Assembly (NCBI GenBank): GCA_041635755.1
Contig: JBFKUL010000194.1
Span: forward strand, 1 to 5,969
DNA: 5,969 nucleotides
Direction: 5' to 3'
Source of the DNA: JBFKUL01 sp041635755
GTDB taxonomy: Bacteria; Pseudomonadota; Gammaproteobacteria; Burkholderiales; SG8-39
Below are positions 1 to 5,969 of this stretch, in pieces. Every line of letters starts with the position of its first letter. Position 1 is the first letter of the stretch. Both the position numbers and the translations under genes were made by a program. The notes below the pieces were generated by a model. The model had not been told where the DNA came from. It saw only the letters and a program-made list of their open reading frames with translations, and ran no database searches.

Positions 1-441
1 ACCGAGCAGATGGTGATCGAGCGCTACTCGCACGTGATGCATATCGTCTCCAACGTCGAGGGCAAGGTGAAGCCGGGGCTGGACGCGATCGACGTTTTCA
101 GGGCGAGCTTTCCGGCCGGTACGGTCTCGGGGGCGCCGAAGGTGCGCGCCATGGAGATCATCGACGAGCTCGAGCCGGTCAAGCGTGGCGTCTACAGCGG
201 CGCGGTGGGCTACCTCGGCTTCAACGGCGACATGGATGTCGCGATCGCGATCCGCACTGCGGTGCTCAAGGACGGCATGCTCCATGTGCAGGCGGCCGCG
301 GGAATCGTCGCCGACTCGGATCCGCTTTCCGAGTGGCAGGAAACGCAGCACAAGACGCGCGCCATCCTGCGGGCGGCCGAGGTTGCCGCGGCCGAGCACA
401 GCTCGGGTGCCGAGGCGGCGGCGCATAGCGCTGCGGCCTGA
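1..441 (+). CDS. trpE: Anthranilate synthase component I, C-terminal part (5' end outside window)
   Basis: TrpE converts chorismate to anthranilate using ammonia supplied by TrpG; it is the first committed step of tryptophan synthesis and is cytoplasmic. The visible 146 residues are the end of the chorismate-binding domain and run in frame from base 1, so the start is missing. Recognisable family motifs are FPAGTVSGAPKVRAMEII (fragment residues 37-54), YSGAVGYLGFNGDMDVAIAI (65-84) and QAAAGIVADSDP (97-108). The first glycine of the commoner QAGAG form is Ala here, a substitution I believe occurs in other TrpE proteins. The C-terminal tail after about residue 127 is alanine-rich and looks unconserved. 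The component II gene trpG lies about 960 bases downstream, with an opposite-strand cytochrome gene between them. The chorismate-using relatives PabB and isochorismate synthase are less likely, given the motif match and the trpGDC genes nearby. The feedback-inhibition region is not in the window. Confidence 0.95.
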   Translation, partial: TEQMVIERYSHVMHIVSNVEGKVKPGLDAIDVFRASFPAGTVSGAPKVRAMEIIDELEPVKRGVYSGAVGYLGFNGDMDVAIAIRTAVLKDGMLHVQAAAGIVADSDPLSEWQETQHKTRAILRAAEVAAAEHSSGAEAAAHSAAA

Positions 442-466
442 GCGGAGCACGCATGAATCGCAACAC

Positions 467-493
467 TTCGCGTCGATACAGCGCCTGCGCGAA
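467..493. repeat. Inverted repeat in the trpE / cytochrome convergent gap
   Basis: The 92-base gap between the trpE stop and the stop of the opposite-strand cytochrome gene contains TTCGCG (467-472) and CGCGAA (488-493), a perfect 6-bp inverted repeat with a 15-nt loop. It could fold from either strand and slow polymerase arriving from both sides. There is no T-tract on either strand, so it is not a standard intrinsic terminator. In DNA this GC-rich a 6-bp match may be chance. Confidence 0.2.
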
Positions 494-533
494 CCGCCCC
501 GCGGGTGCGGCGGCGCGGCTCAGGTCCGGGCGG

Positions 534-1211
534 CTACTTCCCGGGCTCGGCCCGGTAGCGAGCCGGCAAGAACCACAAATGGTCCTGGTGCTTGACCGCG
601 TTGTGGCAACCGATGCAGTAGTCGACCCGGGCCGCGTTGCGCCCGTTGGTCTCCCCGAACATCGTGCCGTCGGCCTGGATGAGCATGTACTTCCAGTCGC
701 CGGTGAGGGCGCTGAAGCCCTTGGGCATCTTTTCCATGACGAACAGGCCGCCGAGCACGATCTCGCCGGTCCGAGTCATGGTGAAGCTGTCCTTGGCGAC
801 GATGGTGCCCTCCGGCATGGGACCGGCCTTTTCGAAGCGCCCGTATGCTGCGGCGCCGGTTTCGTTGACGTAGTTGTTCAGGTAGTGATTGCCGTGGGTG
901 GCCGAGAGGTACGGCGTGGTGTTGAACTTGCGCCAGCCCTGGTAACTGGAGGCGGCGGCGTCACCCGCGCGGGCGTAACCGGCCTTGAGGGCGAGGCGCA
1001 CGAAGCTGTAAATATCGTTCGCGCGCACGGGCGAGAGCTCGGCCGGGAATTGCAGCCGGAAGTGTCTTCGCGGCTGATCCGGATCGCCGCTGATCGGGCT
1101 CATCTGCAGCTCCTTGTCGTGGCTGCCCGCAAGCGCGGGTACCGCAAGGAACACCGCGGCTGCCACCGTCATGCGCTGCGCAATCGGCTGCAGGTACCTA
1201 CGGGTGCGCAT
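534..1211 (-). CDS. Secreted cytochrome P460-family c-type heme protein
   Basis: The predicted protein has 225 residues. A basic N-terminus (MRTRRY) and hydrophobic stretch (about 14-27) ending in ALA|G form a Sec signal peptide, so it should be periplasmic. A single c-heme motif, CIGCH, lies at residues 199-203 (bases 603-617), near the C-terminus, as in cytochrome P460. The segment YGRFEKAGPMPEGTIVAKDS (123-142) resembles the region of Nitrosomonas P460 that holds the heme-crosslinking lysine, which would place it at Lys140; this alignment is from memory. Known family members oxidise hydroxylamine (P460) or bind NO (cytochrome c'-beta); the substrate here is unknown. I chose the ATG at 1211 because AAAGGAGG (1226-1219) sits 7 nt before it; a GTG at 1232 would place that site inside the gene and spoil the signal peptide. 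The gene runs opposite to trpE and trpG and shows no obvious pathway link to them. Confidence 0.85.
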   Translation of the reverse strand: MRTRRYLQPIAQRMTVAAAVFLAVPALAGSHDKELQMSPISGDPDQPRRHFRLQFPAELSPVRANDIYSFVRLALKAGYARAGDAAASSYQGWRKFNTTPYLSATHGNHYLNNYVNETGAAAYGRFEKAGPMPEGTIVAKDSFTMTRTGEIVLGGLFVMEKMPKGFSALTGDWKYMLIQADGTMFGETNGRNAARVDYCIGCHNAVKHQDHLWFLPARYRAEPGK

Positions 1212-1218
1212 TTCAGGT

Positions 1219-1226
1219 CCTCCTTT
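1219..1226 (-). promoter_or_regulatory. Ribosome binding site deciding the cytochrome start
   Basis: On the minus strand AAAGGAGG lies 7 nt before the ATG at 1211. This near-perfect Shine-Dalgarno sequence favours that ATG over the in-frame GTG at 1232, which lies upstream of it. Confidence 0.8.
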
Positions 1227-1315
1227 GCTCACGTGGCGCCGATCGCGGTGGCGTCGGTCGCGCCCGCAGACCTAGCCGAGCCGCCTCATCACGCTCCGCG
1301 GCGGTGTGCTCTGCC

Positions 1316-1321
1316 TTTATA
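1316..1321 (-). promoter_or_regulatory. Possible -10 box for the cytochrome gene
   Basis: TATAAA on the minus strand is the most AT-rich spot in the 188-base divergent gap between the cytochrome gene and trpG. It would give a leader of roughly 100 nt. No TTGACA-like -35 box sits at 16-18 bp spacing (the region reads GGATCC), so the call rests on the -10 match alone. Confidence 0.25.
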
Positions 1322-1385
1322 TGACCGCGCGGCGGGCCGGATCCTGACATCGGCGTCGAGCGTGGGCTGCCACCCCGACGCGTGC

Positions 1386-1394
1386 GGAAAGGGG
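1386..1394 (+). promoter_or_regulatory. Ribosome binding site deciding the trpG start
   Basis: GGAAAGGGG ends 5 nt before the ATG at 1400. Two ATGs lie close together (1396 and 1400); only 1400 is in frame with TrpG. The in-frame GTG at 1382 lies ahead of this site and would add six residues not seen in the family. Confidence 0.75.
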
Positions 1395-1399
1395 CATGC

Positions 1400-1968
<569 letters not shown>

Positions 1969-1972
<4 letters not shown>

Positions 1973-3006
1973 AGATCGGCATAGCGGAAGCGATTCAGCG
2001 CACCGTCGAGCACCGCGAGGTGTTCCACGACGAGATGCTGCACGTCATGCGGCAGATCATGCGCGGCGAGCTGAGTCCGGCGCAGATCGCCGGGTTCATC
2101 ATCGGCCTGCGCGTGAAGAAGGAGACCATCGGCGAGATCACCGCCGCCGCGCAGGTGATGCGCGAGTTCGCCACGCGGGTGCCGGTCAAGGACACCGGCG
2201 AGCTGATCGACGTGGTCGGTACCGGAGGCGACGCGGCGCACACCTTCAACATCTCGACCTGTGCGGCATTCGTCGCCGCCGCGGCCGGCGCCAAGGTCGC
2301 CAAGCACGGCAACCGCGCGGTGTCTTCGCGCTCGGGCAGCGCCGACGTGCTCGAGGCGCTCGGGGTGAACCTCGCCCTTAGCCCGGAGCAGGTCGGGCAA
2401 GCGATCGAGAAGATCGGCCTGGGCTTCATGTTCGCCCCGGCGCACCACCCGGCGATGAAGCACGCCGCGCCGGTCCGAAAGGACCTCGGCGTGCGCACCA
2501 TCTTCAATATCCTCGGGCCGCTCACCAATCCGGCCGGCGCCGAGCGCCAGATGATGGGCGTGTTTCATCCGGACCTGGTCGGCATCCAGGTGCGTGTGCT
2601 GCAGCGCCTGGGCTCGAAGCACGTGATGGTGGTCTACGGCCTGGATGGGCTGGACGAGATCTCGATCTCGGGGCCGACCTACATCGGCGAGCTGCACAAG
2701 GGCGAGATCCGCGAGTACGAGATCCACCCCTCCCAGCTCGGCCTCGAGCTCTATGACCGGCGCGCGATCCAGGTGAACACGGTCGAGGAATCGAAAGCCA
2801 TGATTCAGGCGGTGCTCGAGAACCAGCCCGGACCGGCGCTCAACATCGTGCTGCTCAATGCCGGCGCCGCGATCTACGTTTCGGGCCACGCGAGATCCAT
2901 CGAGACCGGCATCGAGCGCGCGCGCCGCGTCATCGCAAAAGGCGAGGCCAAGCAGAAGCTCGACGATTTCGTTGTGTTCACGCAACGCTTCAAGGCCAAG
3001 GGCTGA
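1969..3006 (+). CDS. trpD: Anthranilate phosphoribosyltransferase
   Basis: TrpD transfers phosphoribosyl from PRPP to anthranilate, the second tryptophan-specific step, in the cytoplasm. The product has 345 residues, normal for the family. An N-terminal helical domain (about 1-70, with LSPAQIAGFIIGLRVKKET) precedes the PRPP-binding motif DVVGTGGDAAHTFNIST (81-97). Then come KHGNRAVSSRSGSADVLEALG (from 112), the anthranilate-site segment NILGPLTNPA (180-189) and the metal-binding DGLDE (226-230). The usual VHG before DGLDE reads VYG here. The ATG overlaps the trpG stop as ATGA, and AAAGGGGGG (1955-1963) within the last trpG codons is a ribosome binding site at 5 nt spacing, which implies translational coupling. 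The same frame stays open upstream through trpG, but that stretch is not protein-like. Thymidine or pyrimidine phosphorylase relatives are excluded by the motifs and the operon. Confidence 0.97.
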
Positions 3007-3009
3007 CGA

Positions 3010-3807
3010 TTGGCTGCGGATATCCTCCAGCGCATCCTCAAGGTCAAGCGCGCGGAAGTCGCCGTGGCGCGCGGGGCCGTGCCGTCGAAGGAGATGGACG
3101 CGCGGGCGCGCGCGGCGCCGCCGCCCAGGGATTTCGTCGGTGCGATTCGAGCGCGCATCGAGCGCGGCCAGTCCGCGGTGATTGCCGAGATCAAGCGCGC
3201 GAGCCCGTCGAAAGGCCTGCTGCGCGAGAATTACGACCCGGCCGCGATCGCGCGCAGCTACGCAGCGGGGGGCGCGGCGTGTCTGTCGGTGCTCACCGAT
3301 CGCGAGTTCTTTCGCGGCGCGCCCGAGCACCTGATCGAAGCGCGCGCCGCCTGCGCGCTGCCAGTGTTGCGCAAGGACTTCGTGGTCGATCCGTATCAGG
3401 TCGCCGAGGCGCGCGCGCTGGGGGGGGACTGCATCCTGCTGATCGCAGCGGCGCTCGAGCGGGCGCCGATGCGCGAACTGGAGGCGCGCGCGCAGGATTT
3501 CGGCATGGCGGTGCTGGTGGAAGTCCATGACGAAGCCGAGCTCGGCGCGGCACTCGAGCTGACGACGCCGCTCGTCGGCATCAACAACCGCAACCTGCGC
3601 ACCTTCGAGACGCGCCTCGACACCACGCTCGAGCTGATGCGCAAGGTGCCGGCCGACCGCATCGTGATCAGCGAGAGTGGAATTACGACGCCGGGAGAGG
3701 TGCAGCGTTTAAGTGCCTCTGGCGTAAGCGTTTTTTTGGTCGGCGAGGCGTTCATGCGCGACCCCGAGCCCGGAAACGCGCTGCAGAAACTCTTCGATAT
3801 TCGATAA
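3010..3807 (+). CDS. trpC: Indole-3-glycerol phosphate synthase
   Basis: TrpC closes the indole ring, converting carboxyphenylamino-deoxyribulose phosphate to indole-3-glycerol phosphate. The 265-residue product is a stand-alone (beta/alpha)8 barrel, without the TrpF fusion seen in E. coli. Family catalytic positions are present: Glu60 and Lys62 (AEIKRASPSKG), Lys122 (LRKDFVVDPYQ), Glu171 (VLVEVHDEAEL), Asn192 (GINNRNLRTFE) and Glu222/Ser223 (ISESGI), with a phosphate-binding end at FLVGEAFMRD. The start is TTG at 3010: its N-terminus MAADILQRILKVKRAEVA fits the family, AAGGG (2998-3002) lies 7 nt before it, and it follows the trpD stop by 3 nt. No ATG offers a better start. A run of eight G (3420-3427) lies in the Leu-Gly-Gly-Asp codons. 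The last 40 codons are more AT-rich than the rest. Isomerisation of phosphoribosylanthranilate (TrpF) is not encoded in the window. Confidence 0.96.
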   Translation: MAADILQRILKVKRAEVAVARGAVPSKEMDARARAAPPPRDFVGAIRARIERGQSAVIAEIKRASPSKGLLRENYDPAAIARSYAAGGAACLSVLTDREFFRGAPEHLIEARAACALPVLRKDFVVDPYQVAEARALGGDCILLIAAALERAPMRELEARAQDFGMAVLVEVHDEAELGAALELTTPLVGINNRNLRTFETRLDTTLELMRKVPADRIVISESGITTPGEVQRLSASGVSVFLVGEAFMRDPEPGNALQKLFDIR

Positions 3808-3835
3808 TCCGTTGATTTTTAATGATTCATGTAGC

Positions 3836-3853
3836 TGTTGCAGAATCGCAACA
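3836..3853. repeat. Perfect inverted repeat between trpC and the porin
   Basis: TGTTGC (3836-3841) and GCAACA (3848-3853) form perfect 6-bp arms around a 6-nt spacer. It lies 28 nt after the trpC stop and about 145 nt before the porin ATG. No T-tract follows on either side, so it does not look like an intrinsic terminator. It could be a regulator-binding site upstream of a porin promoter, or a stabilising hairpin at the 3' end of the trp mRNA. Function is unproven. Confidence 0.3.
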
Positions 3854-3889
3854 CAAAACTGCAAAACCCGCGATATTTCTTCTCCGGCG

Positions 3890-3919
3890 TTGCTCTGGCA
3901 AAGGGCGACTCGGCACAAT
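3890..3919 (+). promoter_or_regulatory. Candidate porin promoter
   Basis: TTGCTC (3890-3895) and CACAAT (3914-3919) are separated by 18 bp and match the sigma-70 -35 and -10 boxes at 3 of 6 and 4 of 6 positions. The predicted transcript would begin near 3926 and carry a leader of about 73 nt. The match is modest; the choice rests on position upstream of a probably well-expressed porin and on the lack of a better pair nearby. Confidence 0.3.
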
Positions 3920-3925
3920 GCCTCC

Positions 3926-3943
3926 ACTTCTCGTACGAGAGGT
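3926..3943. repeat. Palindrome in the porin leader
   Basis: TCTCGTACGAGA (3929-3940) is a perfect 12-bp palindrome. One G-T mismatch outward, the symmetry continues to ACT...GGT, for 18 bp overall (3926-3943). It begins where the candidate porin promoter would start transcription, so it could be a repressor operator or a stem at the mRNA 5' end. Its role is inferred only from position. Confidence 0.35.
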
Positions 3944-3998
3944 CAGGCGAACGGCATCTCGCCGCTCGAACTCTTTCTCAACAGTTGGGAGACTCAGC

Positions 3999-5048
3999 AT
4001 GCAAAAGAAACTCTTAACGGCGGCTGTCACGGCGGCGCTCGCTGCGCCCGCAGTGGCTTTCGCCCAGGCGGCGACGCTGTACGGCATCGTCGATGTGAAT
4101 TATCAGAACGTCAGCAAGTACGCCCCCGCCGGCGTGAACAACAAGTCCGGTATCGGGCACAACGGCCAGAAGAGCTCGCGCCTCGGCGCGCGCGTGTCGG
4201 AAGACCTCGGCGGCGGCCTGTCGGCCCGTGCCGTGATTGAATTCGACATCGTGGCTGACACCGGCGCGACCTCCGCCGCGGGCATGACGCAGCGCCAGAC
4301 GCTGGTCTCGCTCGACAGCAAGAGCTGGGGCGAACTGGCCCTCGGCCGTCAGCTGACCCACCACTTCAACACGGTGGCGATGGTTGAAGGCTACTCGGGC
4401 GTCAACGGCTTCCAGACGATGTACGGTCTGACCGACACCCAAACGCGTTCCAGCAACTACGTCAAGTACGTGACCCCGAACTTCTCGGGCTTCACGCTCG
4501 GCGCGGGCTGGGCTCCGGGTGAAGACTCCACGCTGACCACGAACGACGGCAACATGGACTACATGGACGTCGCGCTTCGCTACGAGGCCGGCAATTTCGG
4601 CGCGAGCTACTCGTACGCGCAGTTCGACACCAAGACGGCAGTGGCCGACTTCAAAGAAAAAGACAACGCGATCACGGGCTACTTCAACTTCGCCCCGTTC
4701 AAGGTGCTGGGCCTGTACAAGACCAGCAAGCAGTCCGGCACGGGTGCGAACGAAGACCTGAAGATCTACACCCTGCGCGGTGAATTCAAGACCGGCCCGG
4801 GCACCGTTGCGCTGTCGTTCGGCAAGCGCAAGAATGAGCTCCCGGCTGCTGCCGGCGTGGGCGATTCGACCTTCTTCGGTCTCGCGTACTACCACGACCT
4901 GTCGAAGCGGACCACCGCCTACGTGCAATACGGCCGGGTCAAGAATGATTCGGCTGCCACGCAGAACCTGGCTGGATCGCAGTTCTCGACCGTCGCCGCC
5001 GGGGCTGACCCGAGGGGCTTCATGGTCGGCATGAACCACACGTTCTAA
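3999..5048 (+). CDS. Outer-membrane general porin (Gram-negative porin family)
   Basis: This is a 349-residue trimeric-type porin that would let small hydrophilic solutes cross the outer membrane. A Sec signal peptide, MQKKLLTAAVTAALAAPAVAFA, is cleaved after AFA at residue 22. The mature protein starts QAATLYGIVDVNYQ, the usual first beta-strand of beta-proteobacterial porins. Family stretches follow: SSRLGARVSEDLGGGLSARA, ELALGRQLTHHF, YVKYVTPNFSGFTLG and, near the end, RTTAYVQYG. Alternating aromatic/hydrophobic strands continue to a C-terminal Phe (GMNHTF), the signal for insertion by BAM. The start is the ATG at 3999: TTGGGAGA is just upstream and the signal peptide begins there. The frame is open back to 3822, but that extension would bury the signal peptide. 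It has its own gap and terminator and is probably a single-gene unit. Pore selectivity cannot be read from the sequence, so I give no gene symbol. Confidence 0.93.
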   Translation: MQKKLLTAAVTAALAAPAVAFAQAATLYGIVDVNYQNVSKYAPAGVNNKSGIGHNGQKSSRLGARVSEDLGGGLSARAVIEFDIVADTGATSAAGMTQRQTLVSLDSKSWGELALGRQLTHHFNTVAMVEGYSGVNGFQTMYGLTDTQTRSSNYVKYVTPNFSGFTLGAGWAPGEDSTLTTNDGNMDYMDVALRYEAGNFGASYSYAQFDTKTAVADFKEKDNAITGYFNFAPFKVLGLYKTSKQSGTGANEDLKIYTLRGEFKTGPGTVALSFGKRKNELPAAAGVGDSTFFGLAYYHDLSKRTTAYVQYGRVKNDSAATQNLAGSQFSTVAAGADPRGFMVGMNHTF

Positions 5049-5075
5049 GCACGACTCAAGCAAAAGCAGCAACTG

Positions 5076-5105
5076 AACGGGCGCCTTCGGGCGCCCGTTT
5101 TTTTT
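5076..5105 (+). terminator. Strong intrinsic terminator after the porin
   Basis: A perfect 9-bp GC-rich stem (ACGGGCGCC, 5077-5085, with GGCGCCCGT, 5090-5098) closes on a TTCG loop in the extra-stable C(UUCG)G context. One A-T pair extends it at 5076/5099, and a run of eight T (5098-5105) follows. It lies 28 nt after the porin stop and insulates coq7 from porin transcription. Confidence 0.95.
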
Positions 5106-5109
5106 CGCC

Positions 5110-5115
5110 TATACT
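5110..5115 (+). promoter_or_regulatory. Probable -10 box of coq7, implying a leaderless mRNA
   Basis: TATACT matches the sigma-70 -10 consensus at 5 of 6 positions. It ends 6 nt before the coq7 ATG, so the usual start point falls at or within a base of the A of that ATG. There is no purine-rich ribosome binding site between terminator and ATG. A -35 box at 17-18 bp would fall inside the terminator stem-loop and is poor (TCGGGC or TTCGGG). Confidence 0.45.
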
Positions 5116-5121
5116 TCCCGC

Positions 5122-5748
5122 ATGCTCTCGCCGGACAAGCTCATTCTCGGTTTCGACCGCGCGCTGCGCGCAATGGCGGGCGTGCACGGCGCCCGCCGGC
5201 GCTCGCCGGCAGATGGCGTGGCCGAGGCGGAACTGCTTCCTGCCGAGCGCGAGCACGCCGCAGCGCTGATGCGCGTCAACCATGTCGGAGAGGTCTGCGC
5301 GCAGGCGCTCTACCAGGGACAGGCGCTCACCGCGCGCGACCCGCACATGCGCAGCGCGCTGGAGGGCGCGGCGCAGGAAGAGGAGGATCATCTTGCCTGG
5401 AGCGCCGATCGCGTGCGCGAGCTCGGCGGGCGGCTGAGCCACCTCAACCCCCTTTGGTACGCGGGCGCGTTCACCATGGGGGCCCTCGCCGGGGCGCTCG
5501 GCGATCGCTGGAACCTCGCCTTTCTTGCCGAGACCGAGCGGCAGGTCGAGGAACATCTCACCGGGCACCTGGAGCAGCTCGCGCCCGACGACGCCCGTAC
5601 GCGCACCGTGGTCGAAGCGATGCGCGCCGACGAGGCGAGGCACCGTGAGACCGCGATCGGCCTCGGCGCCGCGGACATGCCCGCGCCGCTCAAGGGCGCG
5701 ATGCGCCTCGCCGCGAGGGTGATGACCACCGTCGCCTACCGCGTCTGA
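5122..5748 (+). CDS. coq7: Demethoxyubiquinone hydroxylase (di-iron, Coq7 type)
   Basis: Coq7 hydroxylates demethoxyubiquinone, the penultimate ring modification of ubiquinone synthesis, at the inner face of the cytoplasmic membrane. It is the oxygen-dependent di-iron alternative to the flavoprotein UbiF of E. coli. The 208-residue product has the full ferritin-like ligand set: Glu57 (RVNHVGEVCAQALY), Glu87 and His90 (EEEDHLAW), Glu139 (ETERQVEEHL), and Glu171 and His174 (ADEARHRETA). The spacing matches my recollection of human COQ7. The segment WYAGAFTMGALAGALGDRWN (112-131) is the hydrophobic membrane-association part. The N-terminus MLSPDKLILGFDRALRAMAG fits beta-proteobacterial Coq7, supporting the ATG at 5122 despite no ribosome binding site. 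The gene is separated from the porin by a strong terminator, has a -10-like box immediately upstream, and is followed 11 nt later by a probable glycosyltransferase that may be co-transcribed. Confidence 0.95.
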   Translation: MLSPDKLILGFDRALRAMAGVHGARRRSPADGVAEAELLPAEREHAAALMRVNHVGEVCAQALYQGQALTARDPHMRSALEGAAQEEEDHLAWSADRVRELGGRLSHLNPLWYAGAFTMGALAGALGDRWNLAFLAETERQVEEHLTGHLEQLAPDDARTRTVVEAMRADEARHRETAIGLGAADMPAPLKGAMRLAARVMTTVAYRV

Positions 5749-5759
5749 GTACCGGCACC

Positions 5760-5969
5760 GTGCTCGGGGTTTTCATCGGCTACGATCCGAAGGAGTCGGT
5801 CGCCTTCTACACGCTGGCGCACTCGATTCTGCGGCGCTCGTCGACCCCGGTGACGATTGCCCCCCTGATGCAGTCACAGCTGAAGGGTCTTTACACGCGG
5901 CCGCGCGGGCCGACCGAGTCGACCGAGTTCAGCCTGACGCGCTTTCTGGTGCCGCACCTCGCCGGCTAC
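5760..5969 (+). CDS. Probable glycosyltransferase, N-terminal part (3' end outside window)
   Basis: An open frame of 70 codons runs from a GTG at 5760 to the window edge without a stop. The product opens with VFIGYDPKESVAFYTLAHSI, a beta-strand plus an IGYDP-type motif, and later has STEFSLTRFLVPHLAGY. Both resemble small bacterial glycosyltransferase-like proteins of the GT-A / family 8 type, in which STEF..TRF(L/V)VP precedes the metal-binding DxD segment. That DxD segment would lie beyond the window, so the catalytic part cannot be checked. The start is uncertain: no good ribosome binding site is visible, and the frame is open a little further upstream without an ATG. The 11-nt gap after coq7 suggests shared transcription. 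A role in surface polysaccharide is a guess from the family. Confidence 0.6.
   Translation, partial: MLGVFIGYDPKESVAFYTLAHSILRRSSTPVTIAPLMQSQLKGLYTRPRGPTESTEFSLTRFLVPHLAGY

Noticed and set aside
455..466. A 12-bp exact repeat, GAATCGCAACAC, shared with 3843-3854
   Set aside because: About one such pair is expected by chance in a window this size, and the surrounding bases do not match.
1212..1399. A possible trp leader peptide with attenuator upstream of trpG
   Set aside because: I found no short frame with consecutive Trp codons and no competing hairpins with a T-run. A weak CTGACA (1344-1349) has no -10 partner at normal spacing.
3731..3737. A run of seven T near the 3' end of trpC, resembling a terminator tail
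   Set aside because: It is inside the conserved VFLVGEAF coding segment and only a 3-bp stem precedes it.
3822..3998. A 59-residue N-terminal extension of the porin frame
   Set aside because: The signal peptide begins at the ATG at 3999 with its own ribosome binding site. The upstream part contains the candidate promoter and dyads and would block export.
4014..5072. A 352-codon open frame on the minus strand opposite the porin
   Set aside because: The sense strand encodes a complete porin with signal peptide and C-terminal Phe; the antisense product has no recognisable motif and begins next to the terminator.

Overview
The window is a GC-rich stretch of bacterial chromosome with tightly packed genes and GC-rich codon use. 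The gene set points to a betaproteobacterium, possibly Rhodocyclales or a relative: a trpE / trpGDC tryptophan cluster, a general porin of the beta-proteobacterial type ending in Phe, and Coq7 rather than UbiF for ubiquinone synthesis. The taxonomic call is an inference from gene content and protein style, not from a search.

Layout, left to right. Positions 1-441 hold the 3' end of trpE. On the opposite strand, 534-1211 encodes a secreted mono-heme cytochrome of the P460 family; it converges on trpE and diverges from trpG. From 1400 to 3807 lies a compact trpG-trpD-trpC unit, with an ATGA overlap between trpG and trpD and a 3-nt gap before trpC, which starts at TTG. A 191-nt AT-richer gap with two dyad symmetries leads to an outer-membrane porin (3999-5048), which is closed by a strong UUCG-loop terminator. 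Next comes coq7 (5122-5748), which has no visible ribosome binding site but has a -10-like box placed so that transcription could start at its ATG. The window ends in the N-terminal part of a probable glycosyltransferase (5760 onward).

How the genes work together. TrpE and TrpG form anthranilate synthase, and TrpD and TrpC carry out the next and a later step of tryptophan synthesis, so 1-441 and 1400-3807 form one pathway split by the cytochrome gene. The cytochrome, porin, coq7 and glycosyltransferase have no evident link to tryptophan; they serve the periplasm, outer membrane, respiratory quinone pool and probably surface glycans.

I see no mobile element, CRISPR array, tRNA or rRNA, and no clear sign of a new multi-gene system. 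The points most worth a second look are the P460-family cytochrome inside the trp cluster, with a lysine at the apparent heme-crosslink position; the possibly leaderless coq7; and the dyads ahead of the porin.
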